DNA from: Treponema sp.
GTDB lineage: Bacteria > Spirochaetota > Spirochaetia > Treponematales > Treponemataceae
DNA length: 58,450 bases
Direction: 5' to 3'
Assembly (NCBI GenBank): GCA_022510845.1
Contig: JAFLSR010000012.1
Location: 1-58,450, forward strand
Below are positions 43,461-51,535 of the stretch, in pieces. A program made the translations under genes and the position numbers. The number at the start of each line of letters is the position of its first letter. Position 1 is the first letter of the stretch. The notes beneath the pieces were generated by a model. It was not told where the DNA came from, made no database searches, and saw only the letters and a list, made by a program, of their open reading frames with translations.

Positions 43461-44540
43461 TTAGTCCGCAGCCTGTCCCTGATTTTGCTGAGCCGAAGCA
43501 CCATCACCAAGGCTAGAAGTAAATTCTGTCTCAGTAGCAAGTTTGGCCTTTTCAAGATAGCGGTTCACCTGCTTGTTTCCAAAGCGCTGCATTTCGGCAG
43601 CCTGGCGCTCGCTTTCTTTTTTCGTGATGATTCCCCAAAGGTCTTCATCAGCGATGTCGCGGTCTGAAATGAGAATCGCTTTGTCATAGATGACGCGGAC
43701 ATCCTTGAAGTATCCGATGAAGTCGCCACCGATATGAGCAGCGTCGCGAGTAATCTGGAATCCAGAGAACTTCACGAACGGCGTTCCGCGCGGATAAATC
43801 GGATACACGCGGATTTCGCGGTTGCGGATTTCCGTGATGTACTGCGGATTGTTCCAAACCAACTGCTTCCAGCCGTCAAATCCGAGGTAGCCCATGAAAT
43901 AGCGGTGCTCGATGTTGTCGTTGTCCTTAAGGAGCACATAAAGTCCGTGCGGGAAGTTCATTCCCATCGTGTTTACAGCGATAGACTTGATTGTGCCGAC
44001 ATTTTTAACAACGCCATAGCCGTCTTCAAACAAAGTCTTTCCGCTCGCCTTTTCCTCGTCAGTGGGTTCTTGGCGGTTGCCATCGTCATCGGCTTCAGCC
44101 AAAGGCTCATAGGCAGGAATCTCAAAAGGAGGAGTGATTTTCGCATTAGCATTGTTTGCCCAAGTGGGGAACACAATGCGCACGCCCATTACGTTCTGTC
44201 CTGCAAAAGGAACTCTGGCGTCCTCTCTTACCGGAGCGTAAACAACTTTTGAATCAGCAAGAGCCTGCACATTCTTGGCAGATGAGTTCAACAAAACTTC
44301 CCATTCAGGCAACGCGAGAGAAGTTCTCATCATCTCTTTCTGGTCATCCGTGAATGTAGCACCGGCCGCCACAGAAAAATCCATTACAGTGCGCTTGTTC
44401 TGGGTCGGATTTCCCGTATCCTCGTCCGTAACGCAATCAGCATCAAGCAACGTGAAGTCAATGAGCATTGACTCATCGGCGAACGCTACCGATGTCGCAA
44501 GCAAAAGAGCCGCGGCAATAAAACTGAAAGTTCTTTTCAT
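43461..44540 (-). CDS. flaA: flagellar filament outer layer (sheath) protein FlaA
   Basis: A 359-residue exported protein that coats the FlaB core of spirochaete periplasmic flagella. The signal peptide is KRTFSFIAAALLLATSVAFA. The mature start DESMLIDFTLLDADC and the segments GVRIVFPTWANNANAKI, TMGMNFPHGLYVLLKD and LGFDGWKQLVWNNPQYI are typical of treponemal FlaA. The tail ASAQQNQGQAAD is low-complexity. AAAGGAG precedes the ATG. Its promoter is of the sigma-70 kind, not sigma-28. The gene sits next to a putative glycan operon. Confidence 0.93.
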   Translation of the reverse strand: MKRTFSFIAAALLLATSVAFADESMLIDFTLLDADCVTDEDTGNPTQNKRTVMDFSVAAGATFTDDQKEMMRTSLALPEWEVLLNSSAKNVQALADSKVVYAPVREDARVPFAGQNVMGVRIVFPTWANNANAKITPPFEIPAYEPLAEADDDGNRQEPTDEEKASGKTLFEDGYGVVKNVGTIKSIAVNTMGMNFPHGLYVLLKDNDNIEHRYFMGYLGFDGWKQLVWNNPQYITEIRNREIRVYPIYPRGTPFVKFSGFQITRDAAHIGGDFIGYFKDVRVIYDKAILISDRDIADEDLWGIITKKESERQAAEMQRFGNKQVNRYLEKAKLATETEFTSSLGDGASAQQNQGQAAD

Positions 44541-44587
44541 TTCAAAAACTCCTTTATTTTTGATAGATGTAGCCTTTTCTACGAAAC

Positions 44588-44616
44588 ATTATCCAATAAA
44601 AAATTGATTTTGTCAA
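44588..44616 (-). promoter_or_regulatory. promoter of flaA
   Basis: On the minus strand TTGACA (44611-44616), 17 nt, GATAAT (44588-44593), with a leader of about 40 nt. Confidence 0.75.
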
Positions 44617-44685
44617 TGCTTTTTTTTATTTTTTTGCTTTTTTTCCGAATCCATTCAGAGGACAAAAAATGGCAAAATTTGAGCG

Positions 44686-45141
44686 TCAGACATTCGGAAT
44701 TTGCTTTCCGTCGATGAAGATTTCCACGGACTTCACTTGGGGAAAAGTTTTGAAAATATTCTTTTTGAACAATTCGATTCCGCGCATTATGTCGCCGGCG
44801 TTTCCGGTTTGATAAAGAAGTTCGCCGCTCAAATTGACGAAGAGCGTCTTTCCGCGCAAAAAGCAGAATTTGCTTTTTGTGCCAGGCGAAAAAATCGGAC
44901 GCGCACGTTCGGTCTTTGGACCAAGGAGGATTTCGTCAACATAAAGCGAAATCGCTTCGCTTCCTTTTTTGTGCGGAAGGATTCGATATTCCAGCGAAGT
45001 TTTTTTCGCGTCCACGCTTTCGAATCGGAACAAAAACCTGCGGCCGTGGATTTTTGAAAAATATTCAACCGCGGAAAAAACGAACGCCGCAACAAGCAGG
45101 ATTTGCAAGATTTTCGAGACAAGGTTAAATTTGTTTTTCAT
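44686..45141 (-). CDS. GerMN-domain exported protein
   Basis: A 151-residue protein with one N-terminal membrane anchor or signal (ILQILLVAAFVFSAVEYF). Residues 55-151 resemble the GerMN domain of GerM and LpqB: ISLYVDEILLGP, FSPGTKSKFCFLRGKTLFVNLSGELL and FPQVKSVEIFIDGKQI. Such domains sit outside the membrane and often bind or act near peptidoglycan; the upstream gene is a wall amidase 96 nt away, which fits. Exact function unknown. Confidence 0.75.
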   Translation of the reverse strand: MKNKFNLVSKILQILLVAAFVFSAVEYFSKIHGRRFLFRFESVDAKKTSLEYRILPHKKGSEAISLYVDEILLGPKTERARPIFSPGTKSKFCFLRGKTLFVNLSGELLYQTGNAGDIMRGIELFKKNIFKTFPQVKSVEIFIDGKQIPNV

Positions 45142-45237
45142 TCCTACTCCTATAAAAACACCGCGTTAGCGGGCGCACAAGGATGCGCAAAAGGCAACGC
45201 GCCATTCGCGGCTTTTGCACCAACACGATGCGGATGC

Positions 45238-46320
45238 CTAGCGGCTGAAACCGCGCGAGCGTTCGAAGTGCGCGACGAACGCCGACACTCCATTATATAT
45301 TCCGAACGCAGTTTTTTGCAAGTAGGCATTGTCGTTCAAAAGTTTCGCTTCCTCGGCGTTGGACACAAAGCCCACTTCCACCAAGACGCTCGGCATATTT
45401 GAATTGCGGACGACGAACCATTCTTCCGCCTTGATTCCGCGCGGAACGCTCAACGAGCCGATTTGCGCGCCTAGCCCGTCCATGATGAACTTCGCAATCA
45501 GAATGCTTTCGGTGGTGTATTCTTCTTCCATCATCGAATTCAAAATATTGAAGAGTTTTGGGTCCTCGACTTTTTTGCCGCTATCCAAAACCGTCCTGCG
45601 ATAGCCCGGCGAAAGATACCACACTTCGTAGCCGCGCGCCTTTTTGTCGAGCGAAGAATTCACGTGGATTGAAACGTAGAGCACCGCCTCGCGCTCTTTG
45701 AGTTTTGAGTTCGTGGAATTGGCGATGTCGGTGCGCTCTTGCAGCGAAAGAAAAACGTCCGTGGAGCGCGTCATTATGATTTGCTTTTCGGGGTACGCGG
45801 ATTTGAGGCGTTCGGCGAGCATTTTTGAAACGATGAGGTTTATGTCCTTTTCTTTGAGCGTTACGTTTTTGCCGTTGATTTTGTGCGTCATGCTCGCGCC
45901 GGAATCTTTTCCGCCGTGACCCGGGTCAATCAAAATCGCGCCCACCCTGAAATTTTCTTCCGAAGAATTTTGCGCGGAAAAGAAACTTTCGATTTCGCGC
46001 AGAAAATCGTTGGTCACGAAAATCGTGCCTTCCGAAATTTGCGGGGAATCCACTTTGAGGAATTTTTCATTGTTCAAAAGGATTACAGGGCTTCCCGCGC
46101 GGAACGAAATCTGCCTGCCGTTTTTTTCGAGGATGCCGCCTTGAGAAAGCGTGTCCCAATAAAGCGTCGTGCCGGAAGATGCCGCCGATTCAATCAAATT
46201 TTTTTGCGAAGAATTTTGCGCGATGACGAGGGCGGCGCAAAAGAATAAAATCAGCAAATTCGCGAAAACTTTTTTTTGCAAGACGCACATTCCGCGCGAA
46301 AAAAAATCATTGCGCCACAT
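45238..46320 (-). CDS. N-acetylmuramoyl-L-alanine amidase (Amidase_3)
   Basis: A 360-residue exported zinc amidase that cuts the stem peptide from MurNAc. The signal segment is VFANLLILFFCAALVIA after a long basic N-region. Residues 35-115 form a putative AMIN-like or copper-amine-oxidase-N-like domain. The catalytic domain has LIDPGHGGKDSG, LKEKDINLIV, YVSIHVNSS and VLVEVGFVSNAEE, supplying the zinc ligands and the catalytic Glu. ATG 46320 has AAGGAG 6 nt upstream and overlaps the ATP-grasp gene by 14 nt; ATG 46290 would shorten the N-region. It is the fifth gene of the spiro-SPASM operon. Confidence 0.9.
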   Translation of the reverse strand: MWRNDFFSRGMCVLQKKVFANLLILFFCAALVIAQNSSQKNLIESAASSGTTLYWDTLSQGGILEKNGRQISFRAGSPVILLNNEKFLKVDSPQISEGTIFVTNDFLREIESFFSAQNSSEENFRVGAILIDPGHGGKDSGASMTHKINGKNVTLKEKDINLIVSKMLAERLKSAYPEKQIIMTRSTDVFLSLQERTDIANSTNSKLKEREAVLYVSIHVNSSLDKKARGYEVWYLSPGYRRTVLDSGKKVEDPKLFNILNSMMEEEYTTESILIAKFIMDGLGAQIGSLSVPRGIKAEEWFVVRNSNMPSVLVEVGFVSNAEEAKLLNDNAYLQKTAFGIYNGVSAFVAHFERSRGFSR

Positions 46321-47908
46321 ACAACGCTCCTTGGACACCGCCGCGCAACAGCGCAGTCCAGAATTTTTTATAATGCAAATCCGCATGGTTCGGACACATG
46401 GAATCGAATTTTCGGATGGTTTCAAGCAATGTCAAATTGTTCCAGTCGCGCATTTCCAAAAACGAAAAGAGTTTCGCAGGAATGTGTTTTTCAACCGCAT
46501 CTTTTTTTGGAATAATTTTTTCACTGTTGCAATCAAGTTCGTAGGCAAGTTCGCTTGACGCGCCTTTTGGGAGTTGGTATGCCCTGGGCGGAAAAGACGC
46601 TCCATCGACATCCCTTGCCCCAAAAAGGAATTCTTCGGTTGCGGGATTTTCTTTTTCCAAAACGAGCATGATTTTGCAGACTGCTTCCTGCGCGATTTTT
46701 TCTGCCTCGACGCGGGTTTTCGCCACGGAAATTATGTTGCCGCATTTTTCGACGTTGCTTTTTGGAAAACTGACTTCATCGCCGGAAGCGGCTATGGGAA
46801 AAATATTTTTCACGCCTTCGATTTCTTCGGCTTCGTCCAAATTCAAGATTTTTTCTATTTTTCCGGGAATCGAAATCCACGCCCGTTCCACGCAAACTGT
46901 CTGCGAATTGTACGCGAAAATTTCAAACGGCTCGTGCTCGTCAAGCGGAAAGCGGCGTTCTTCGAGGCTCTGCGGCGTTTTTCCAAGCGCGAGGAGAATC
47001 GCCTGTTCGGTGAGATTAAGTCCGCTCGAATACGGAAAAGTCCAGCCTGACATATAGCCGCCCGAAAGTCGCGCCGCAATCTCGCCGACCACAGGACCTG
47101 CCTTTGTGAGTTTGATGTCTGCCTTTGCCGCGCCGTAACTCAAGCCCAAGGACTTTATTCCGCGTGCGAAAGTGCGCACCAGCGCGATGTAGTCTTCGTA
47201 GGGAATTTGCGAAGGCATCGTGTGTCCCAGTTCGATGAAGTACGGAGGGAAAAAAATGTGGCGCGTGGCGAATCCAGTAATCGTGAGCGTTCCATCGTAG
47301 ACCAAGGCATCGATTGAAAATTCCGGGCCTTCGATGAACTCTTCCAAAATCGCAGTTTCGCTTCGTGAAAATTCGAACGCGGAAGCAAGCGCGGAAAAAA
47401 GTTCCTCTTCATTGCGAACCATTCGGCAGCCGCGTGCGCCCATGTTGTCAACAGGCTTTACCACTTGCGGATAGACAAGGCTTTCCAAGAACTGCGGCGA
47501 AAGAGTTTCTTTTAAAGAATGCTTTTTTATTTCCAAAAAGCGCGGCGAAGGAACGCCCGCATTCATAAAGCACTGCCGCATGAGAGCCTTGTTGGTGGCG
47601 TTTTTGGCGGCGGCAAAACTGTGCGTGGGAAAACCGCATTTTTCGGATGCGTATGCCACGCTCGCGCTGAAATCAGTTCCCGCGGTGAACACAGCCTTAA
47701 GCCCTGCGCTTTCTTTTAGATTCAAGGCGTAGCGAGCGATTCCCTCGAAGTCCTTCAAGTCAATCGGCTCAAAAACATCAGCCTCGCCGACGCATGGAGC
47801 GGAAGGATTTGCGTCCACGACAAAAACTCTGAGACCTAAATTTTTCGCGGTTTGGATGGCGGGCCTTTGCATCACGCCCGCACCCAAAATCAAAATCGAT
47901 TCTTCCAT
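46307..47908 (-). CDS. ATP-grasp domain ligase
   Basis: A 533-residue protein. Residues 1-100 are a Rossmann-like PreATP-grasp domain (ILILGAGVMQRPAIQ, VFVVDANPSAPCV). Residues 110-310 are the ATP-grasp fold (YPQVVKPVDNMGARGCRMV, LEEFIEGPEFSIDALV, GEIAARLSGGYMSGW). The C-terminal 200 residues are unrecognised and may bind the partner substrate. ATP-grasp enzymes join a carboxylate to an amine or thiol through an acyl phosphate. The substrates here are unknown; neighbours suggest a sugar or sugar-peptide. A GTG at 47923 is an alternative start. It lies 16 nt after the fusion gene. Confidence 0.8.
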   Translation of the reverse strand: MEESILILGAGVMQRPAIQTAKNLGLRVFVVDANPSAPCVGEADVFEPIDLKDFEGIARYALNLKESAGLKAVFTAGTDFSASVAYASEKCGFPTHSFAAAKNATNKALMRQCFMNAGVPSPRFLEIKKHSLKETLSPQFLESLVYPQVVKPVDNMGARGCRMVRNEEELFSALASAFEFSRSETAILEEFIEGPEFSIDALVYDGTLTITGFATRHIFFPPYFIELGHTMPSQIPYEDYIALVRTFARGIKSLGLSYGAAKADIKLTKAGPVVGEIAARLSGGYMSGWTFPYSSGLNLTEQAILLALGKTPQSLEERRFPLDEHEPFEIFAYNSQTVCVERAWISIPGKIEKILNLDEAEEIEGVKNIFPIAASGDEVSFPKSNVEKCGNIISVAKTRVEAEKIAQEAVCKIMLVLEKENPATEEFLFGARDVDGASFPPRAYQLPKGASSELAYELDCNSEKIIPKKDAVEKHIPAKLFSFLEMRDWNNLTLLETIRKFDSMCPNHADLHYKKFWTALLRGGVQGALYVAQ

Positions 47909-47924
47909 TTCCCCATCCGACACT

Positions 47925-50579
47925 TCATTTTTTTACGCAGTAAACTTCGTAAGTGTCCCCCAACTTGAACATCTTACATAATATCACAGCGAGAGAAAAA
48001 AGAAAAGTATCTTTTTTGATTTCGTGCTTTTTAAAAAATGGAATTCGTTCAACATGGATTCCAGTAGAAACGATTTTTTTTATTTTGAATCCGAAGCGCG
48101 CGAGAATTTTTTTGCTCAGGCGGATTTCCCAAATTGAATAATGGTCGCGCGGACTTTGTTCGAAAAATTTTTGCCGTGAAAACCGCGCGCTCACGCCGCT
48201 TGCGGATGGAGTGGAAAAGGCGAACACCCCTCCCCTTTTCAAGAACGCATTCGCCGAATGCAACGCGCCTTTTAAATTTTGAATGTGTTCGATTACGAAC
48301 CACATAGTAAGCGCGTCGAATTGGGAAACGCCGAATTCTTTTTCGGAATCGAAATCCAAAAACGAAGCGTTCACGCAGTCAAAGCCCAAATCGTTTTTGA
48401 CGTAATTTACGGCGGCCACGGAAATGTCGCTTCCAAAAGGCGCAAAGCCCGCTTCGTGCGCGGCGGAAAGGAACGGTCCGTAGGCGCAGCCGACATCGAG
48501 CAAGGAGGGGGTTGAAAGCGGGCGACTGGAAGACTCGGCGGCTTCACTTGATTTTGGCGCGGATTTTTTTCCGAGACTTTTTTCCAAGATTTTTTTTATA
48601 ATTCGAACACGCCGCGCGCCTTGTTTTTTTATCGAATCGAAATCTTCCAAATAAGTGCGGCCATATTGATTTTTGTATTCGCTTTCAAAATAATTTTTTT
48701 CGTATTGAACGCGGCTGTCCGTGGAAAAGGCGATGAAAATCATTTTGCAATTCGGGCAGCGGCGGAAAGTGTGCGCGGTGCTTCTTGCAATTATTTTCCC
48801 CGCCGAAGATTTTTCGCCGCAGACAGGACAATCAAATTTCTGCGCCGCGGCAAGGTTTTGCAAGACTTCGTTCCAAAGTGATTTTTTTCCGGGCGCGTCT
48901 TCGATTTCAGATTCGGTTTTGGAAAATGCATTTTCAAAATATTCGCTTGAAAGGCGCGAGGGATTTTGCAAAAGCGAATTCATTTTTTCTGCAGAAACTT
49001 CTTTTTTTTCGACGCAGATAAATCCGTATTTTTGGGAAAGTTTTTTGTGAAGCGCAGTCGTTGCAAAAAGAATAACGCGACATCGCGCGGCAACCGCTTC
49101 GAACGCCGTAAATCCGTAGTGCGTAAAAATCAAATCGTATTCGCAAAGACGCTCGCGCAAATCGGAAACTGGCGCAATGACTTTTATGTTTTCTTCGCCG
49201 ATTTTTTTTTCGCAAGAAAATCCACTTGGCAAAATCACGGTGACATCGATTCCGTTTTTTGAAAGCGCGCGCGCCGCACTCAAAGAAATCTCAGCGTTAC
49301 ATTCTCCGCCGAGCGCGACAAGCGCGGTCTTTATGCAATCGCTTCGGGAAGCCCTGCGGTTTTTCGGAAGCGGAATCAGCGCGGGATTTTGCAAGTTGGG
49401 AGCGCGGCGCAAATCTAACGAATGTTTAAAATCCGCCACTGTCGCATTTCCGTCATCATCAAAAAATTGAGATTTTTGACAATGACGAAAGTTTAATGAA
49501 GGAATCACATCGAGCAGGAAATCCGCGGATTCTCTTTTTCCGCCATCGTCAATCGAACAAACTGCGCCCAAAGCGCACAGCGTTCGCAATTGTTTTTTTT
49601 CGCTTTTGAACAAATCAGCCACAACCAAATCCCAACTCGCGCTGTGCCCCACCATTTCTTCAATGGAAAAATCGTCGGCGTTTTTTGCTGGGCGAATCAC
49701 TTGGAATTGATGCAGGCCGCTTTCGAACGCCTCTTCCAAAACTGAGTCGCATTCTTTTAAATCCGAATCCGCAGCGATGTAGACAATGCCTCCGATTTTT
49801 TTTGCAAGTTCGAGACACCGCCGCAAATGCCCCGTTCCCCTGCCCGCGCGGACGCTCGGCACAAAGAGGACATTCTTCTTTATAAATGGATTTTCAAATG
49901 CTGAAAGAATTTCATTCGCGGAATATGGATGAGTTTTCTTGCCGCCTGAAATTTTTTGAACGACGTTTTGCGCACGCTTGAAATCGGAAAAAGTGTCGAT
50001 TGTGGTTCGCAAATCGGGCGCGAAAAATTCTTCGTCCGCCTTTTTGAAAACCGCCTTGAAATTTTCAGGATGATTGTAAAGGGAGGGGCCTACGTGCTCG
50101 TGGTCGTATGCAGAATCCGTCAAATCCGCGGCGCGTAAAAGTGAAGCCGCCTTTAAAATTTCCACACCGCTTCCGTGCGGAAGCCCCGTAAAAGTAAAAT
50201 AGTCCGCGTCCGAATAATTATTTTCGAATTCTTCAAGCGATTTTTGCGCCGCTTCATAAAACAAAAAAGGATTGTCGGCGGTGGCGCGGACGATGAGTTC
50301 GCATTCCGGAAAGCGAGTTTTTACGAGCGAACAAAATCGTTCCAAAACGTCGTCGCGGCTTCCTGCGAAAATTTCCCAGTCGCATTTTTTTGCAGTTTCT
50401 CGAAGCGCATTTTCAGAATCGTAGTCGCACGCCAAAAAATATCGTTCGGCAGGGATTTTTTTCATTGCGTCGAGCGTCCATGAAAGAACGCTTTCGCCAC
50501 CCAATTTTTTCAACGCCTTTCCGGGAAGCCTTGTTGAAGAAAGCCTGCACTGTACGATTACCGCCACGCGACTTTTCAT
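47925..50579 (-). CDS. triple fusion: SpsF-like cytidylyltransferase + PseG-like nucleotide-sugar hydrolase + methyltransferase
   Basis: An 884-residue protein with three parts. Residues 1-235 resemble SpsF/NeuA-type transferases (VAVIVQCRLSSTRLPGKAL, RATADNPF, DLRTTIDTFSDF), which activate sugars with CMP. Residues 240-560 resemble PseG, a GT-B hydrolase that removes UDP in pseudaminic-acid synthesis (VRAGRGTGHLRRCLELA, SIDDGGKRESADFLLD, THYGFTAFEAVA). Residues 585-884 are a methyltransferase with a four-cysteine zinc knuckle (CPVCG, CPNC), the SAM loop LLDVGCAYGPFLSAA and WFVIEHIQN. No other pseudaminic-acid genes are in the window, so the sugar is unknown. The start codon shares one base with the upstream stop (TGATG), with GGGGA ahead. 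Confidence 0.82.
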   Translation of the reverse strand: MKSRVAVIVQCRLSSTRLPGKALKKLGGESVLSWTLDAMKKIPAERYFLACDYDSENALRETAKKCDWEIFAGSRDDVLERFCSLVKTRFPECELIVRATADNPFLFYEAAQKSLEEFENNYSDADYFTFTGLPHGSGVEILKAASLLRAADLTDSAYDHEHVGPSLYNHPENFKAVFKKADEEFFAPDLRTTIDTFSDFKRAQNVVQKISGGKKTHPYSANEILSAFENPFIKKNVLFVPSVRAGRGTGHLRRCLELAKKIGGIVYIAADSDLKECDSVLEEAFESGLHQFQVIRPAKNADDFSIEEMVGHSASWDLVVADLFKSEKKQLRTLCALGAVCSIDDGGKRESADFLLDVIPSLNFRHCQKSQFFDDDGNATVADFKHSLDLRRAPNLQNPALIPLPKNRRASRSDCIKTALVALGGECNAEISLSAARALSKNGIDVTVILPSGFSCEKKIGEENIKVIAPVSDLRERLCEYDLIFTHYGFTAFEAVAARCRVILFATTALHKKLSQKYGFICVEKKEVSAEKMNSLLQNPSRLSSEYFENAFSKTESEIEDAPGKKSLWNEVLQNLAAAQKFDCPVCGEKSSAGKIIARSTAHTFRRCPNCKMIFIAFSTDSRVQYEKNYFESEYKNQYGRTYLEDFDSIKKQGARRVRIIKKILEKSLGKKSAPKSSEAAESSSRPLSTPSLLDVGCAYGPFLSAAHEAGFAPFGSDISVAAVNYVKNDLGFDCVNASFLDFDSEKEFGVSQFDALTMWFVIEHIQNLKGALHSANAFLKRGGVFAFSTPSASGVSARFSRQKFFEQSPRDHYSIWEIRLSKKILARFGFKIKKIVSTGIHVERIPFFKKHEIKKDTFLFSLAVILCKMFKLGDTYEVYCVKK

Positions 50580-51535
50580 CAGATTTTTCCCCAGTCATTT
50601 ATCAATGTAAATGCGTCAATCGAAAAACGCCGCTCGTTTTCGCACACCCAATTTCGCGCGGAACTGAATTGACGGAACGCCTCAAAAATGCCGCACGAAG
50701 AACGCGCTTTGAAAGGAAGAAATTTTGAAAGCGGCAAATCCGCGCGGCCGTCCTTTACCACTGGTGCCATGTTTTTCAAGAAAAAGCGCAACTGCGAAAT
50801 GTCGGGAGTGGAATCAACAAGCGGAATTTCTTCGGCATAGGAAAGCGAAAGCCCGGTAGAAATTTTTATGCGCTCCCCCCAAAGCCACGCGCGGAACGCG
50901 AGATCCAAATTCTGCCAATACGGCTTTTTTATAGAATAATCATAGCCGCCGAGCCGCTTGAATTTTTTCGTGTTGTAAAATCCAAAAAAATCGAACGGAT
51001 AAAGTGTAGGCTCGTCATTGGAAATCTGCAAATCGGATTCGATGTTCAAAACCGATTTTTTTACGCCCGGAACAAATTTTATCGGAACGGCAGTTTTGTC
51101 CTGCGCAAAAATGCGCGGCACTATGCAAAACACATCTTGCGCCGCCAAATTTTCCGAAAGTTGCGCCGTGAGAATTTTCTGAGTGATGTGAATCGAATCA
51201 CGCAAGACAAGCGCACTAGGCGAATCGATTTCCGCCATCGCTACGTTTATCAAATCTCCGTCTGCGGCTTTTTCAAGCGGAATCACGAATTTCACTTCGG
51301 GAAAGTTTTGAAGCAAATCATCCAAATTGAAATTCTTCGAATCATTTTCTACCGAAACGATTTTTTCAAATCCGCACTTCGTGAGATTTTCCAGATTTTG
51401 CAGGCGCAAGTAACTGTTGCCGCTGTTCAGCAAAATCGCCGCAACATTCAAAACCGATTTTTTTTCGGAACGCGCGCCGCCGAGAATCGTGCAATTTATC
51501 TGCCGTTCGTTAAAAATTGAAGATGTAGTACTCAT
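50579..51535 (-). CDS. GT-A (GT2-like) glycosyltransferase-like protein
   Basis: A 318-residue cytosolic protein. A glycine-rich start (CTILGGARSEKKSVLNVAA) and the segment RLGGYDYSIKKPYWQNLDLA with FRAWLWGERIKIS fit the acceptor end of GT2-type glycosyltransferases, where an ED or similar acid precedes the R-A-W stretch. The donor DxD motif is not obvious, so activity is uncertain. ATG 51535 overlaps the spiro-SPASM gene by 26 nt; earlier in-frame starts would lie inside that gene. Its position between spiro-SPASM and the SpsF fusion points to the same glycan pathway. Confidence 0.6.
   Translation of the reverse strand: MSTTSSIFNERQINCTILGGARSEKKSVLNVAAILLNSGNSYLRLQNLENLTKCGFEKIVSVENDSKNFNLDDLLQNFPEVKFVIPLEKAADGDLINVAMAEIDSPSALVLRDSIHITQKILTAQLSENLAAQDVFCIVPRIFAQDKTAVPIKFVPGVKKSVLNIESDLQISNDEPTLYPFDFFGFYNTKKFKRLGGYDYSIKKPYWQNLDLAFRAWLWGERIKISTGLSLSYAEEIPLVDSTPDISQLRFFLKNMAPVVKDGRADLPLSKFLPFKARSSCGIFEAFRQFSSARNWVCENERRFSIDAFTLINDWGKI

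Noticed and set aside
47925..50579. A complete pseudaminic-acid pathway
   Set aside because: Only SpsF-like and PseG-like domains are present; PseB, PseC, PseH and PseI equivalents are not in the window, so the name would overstate the evidence.
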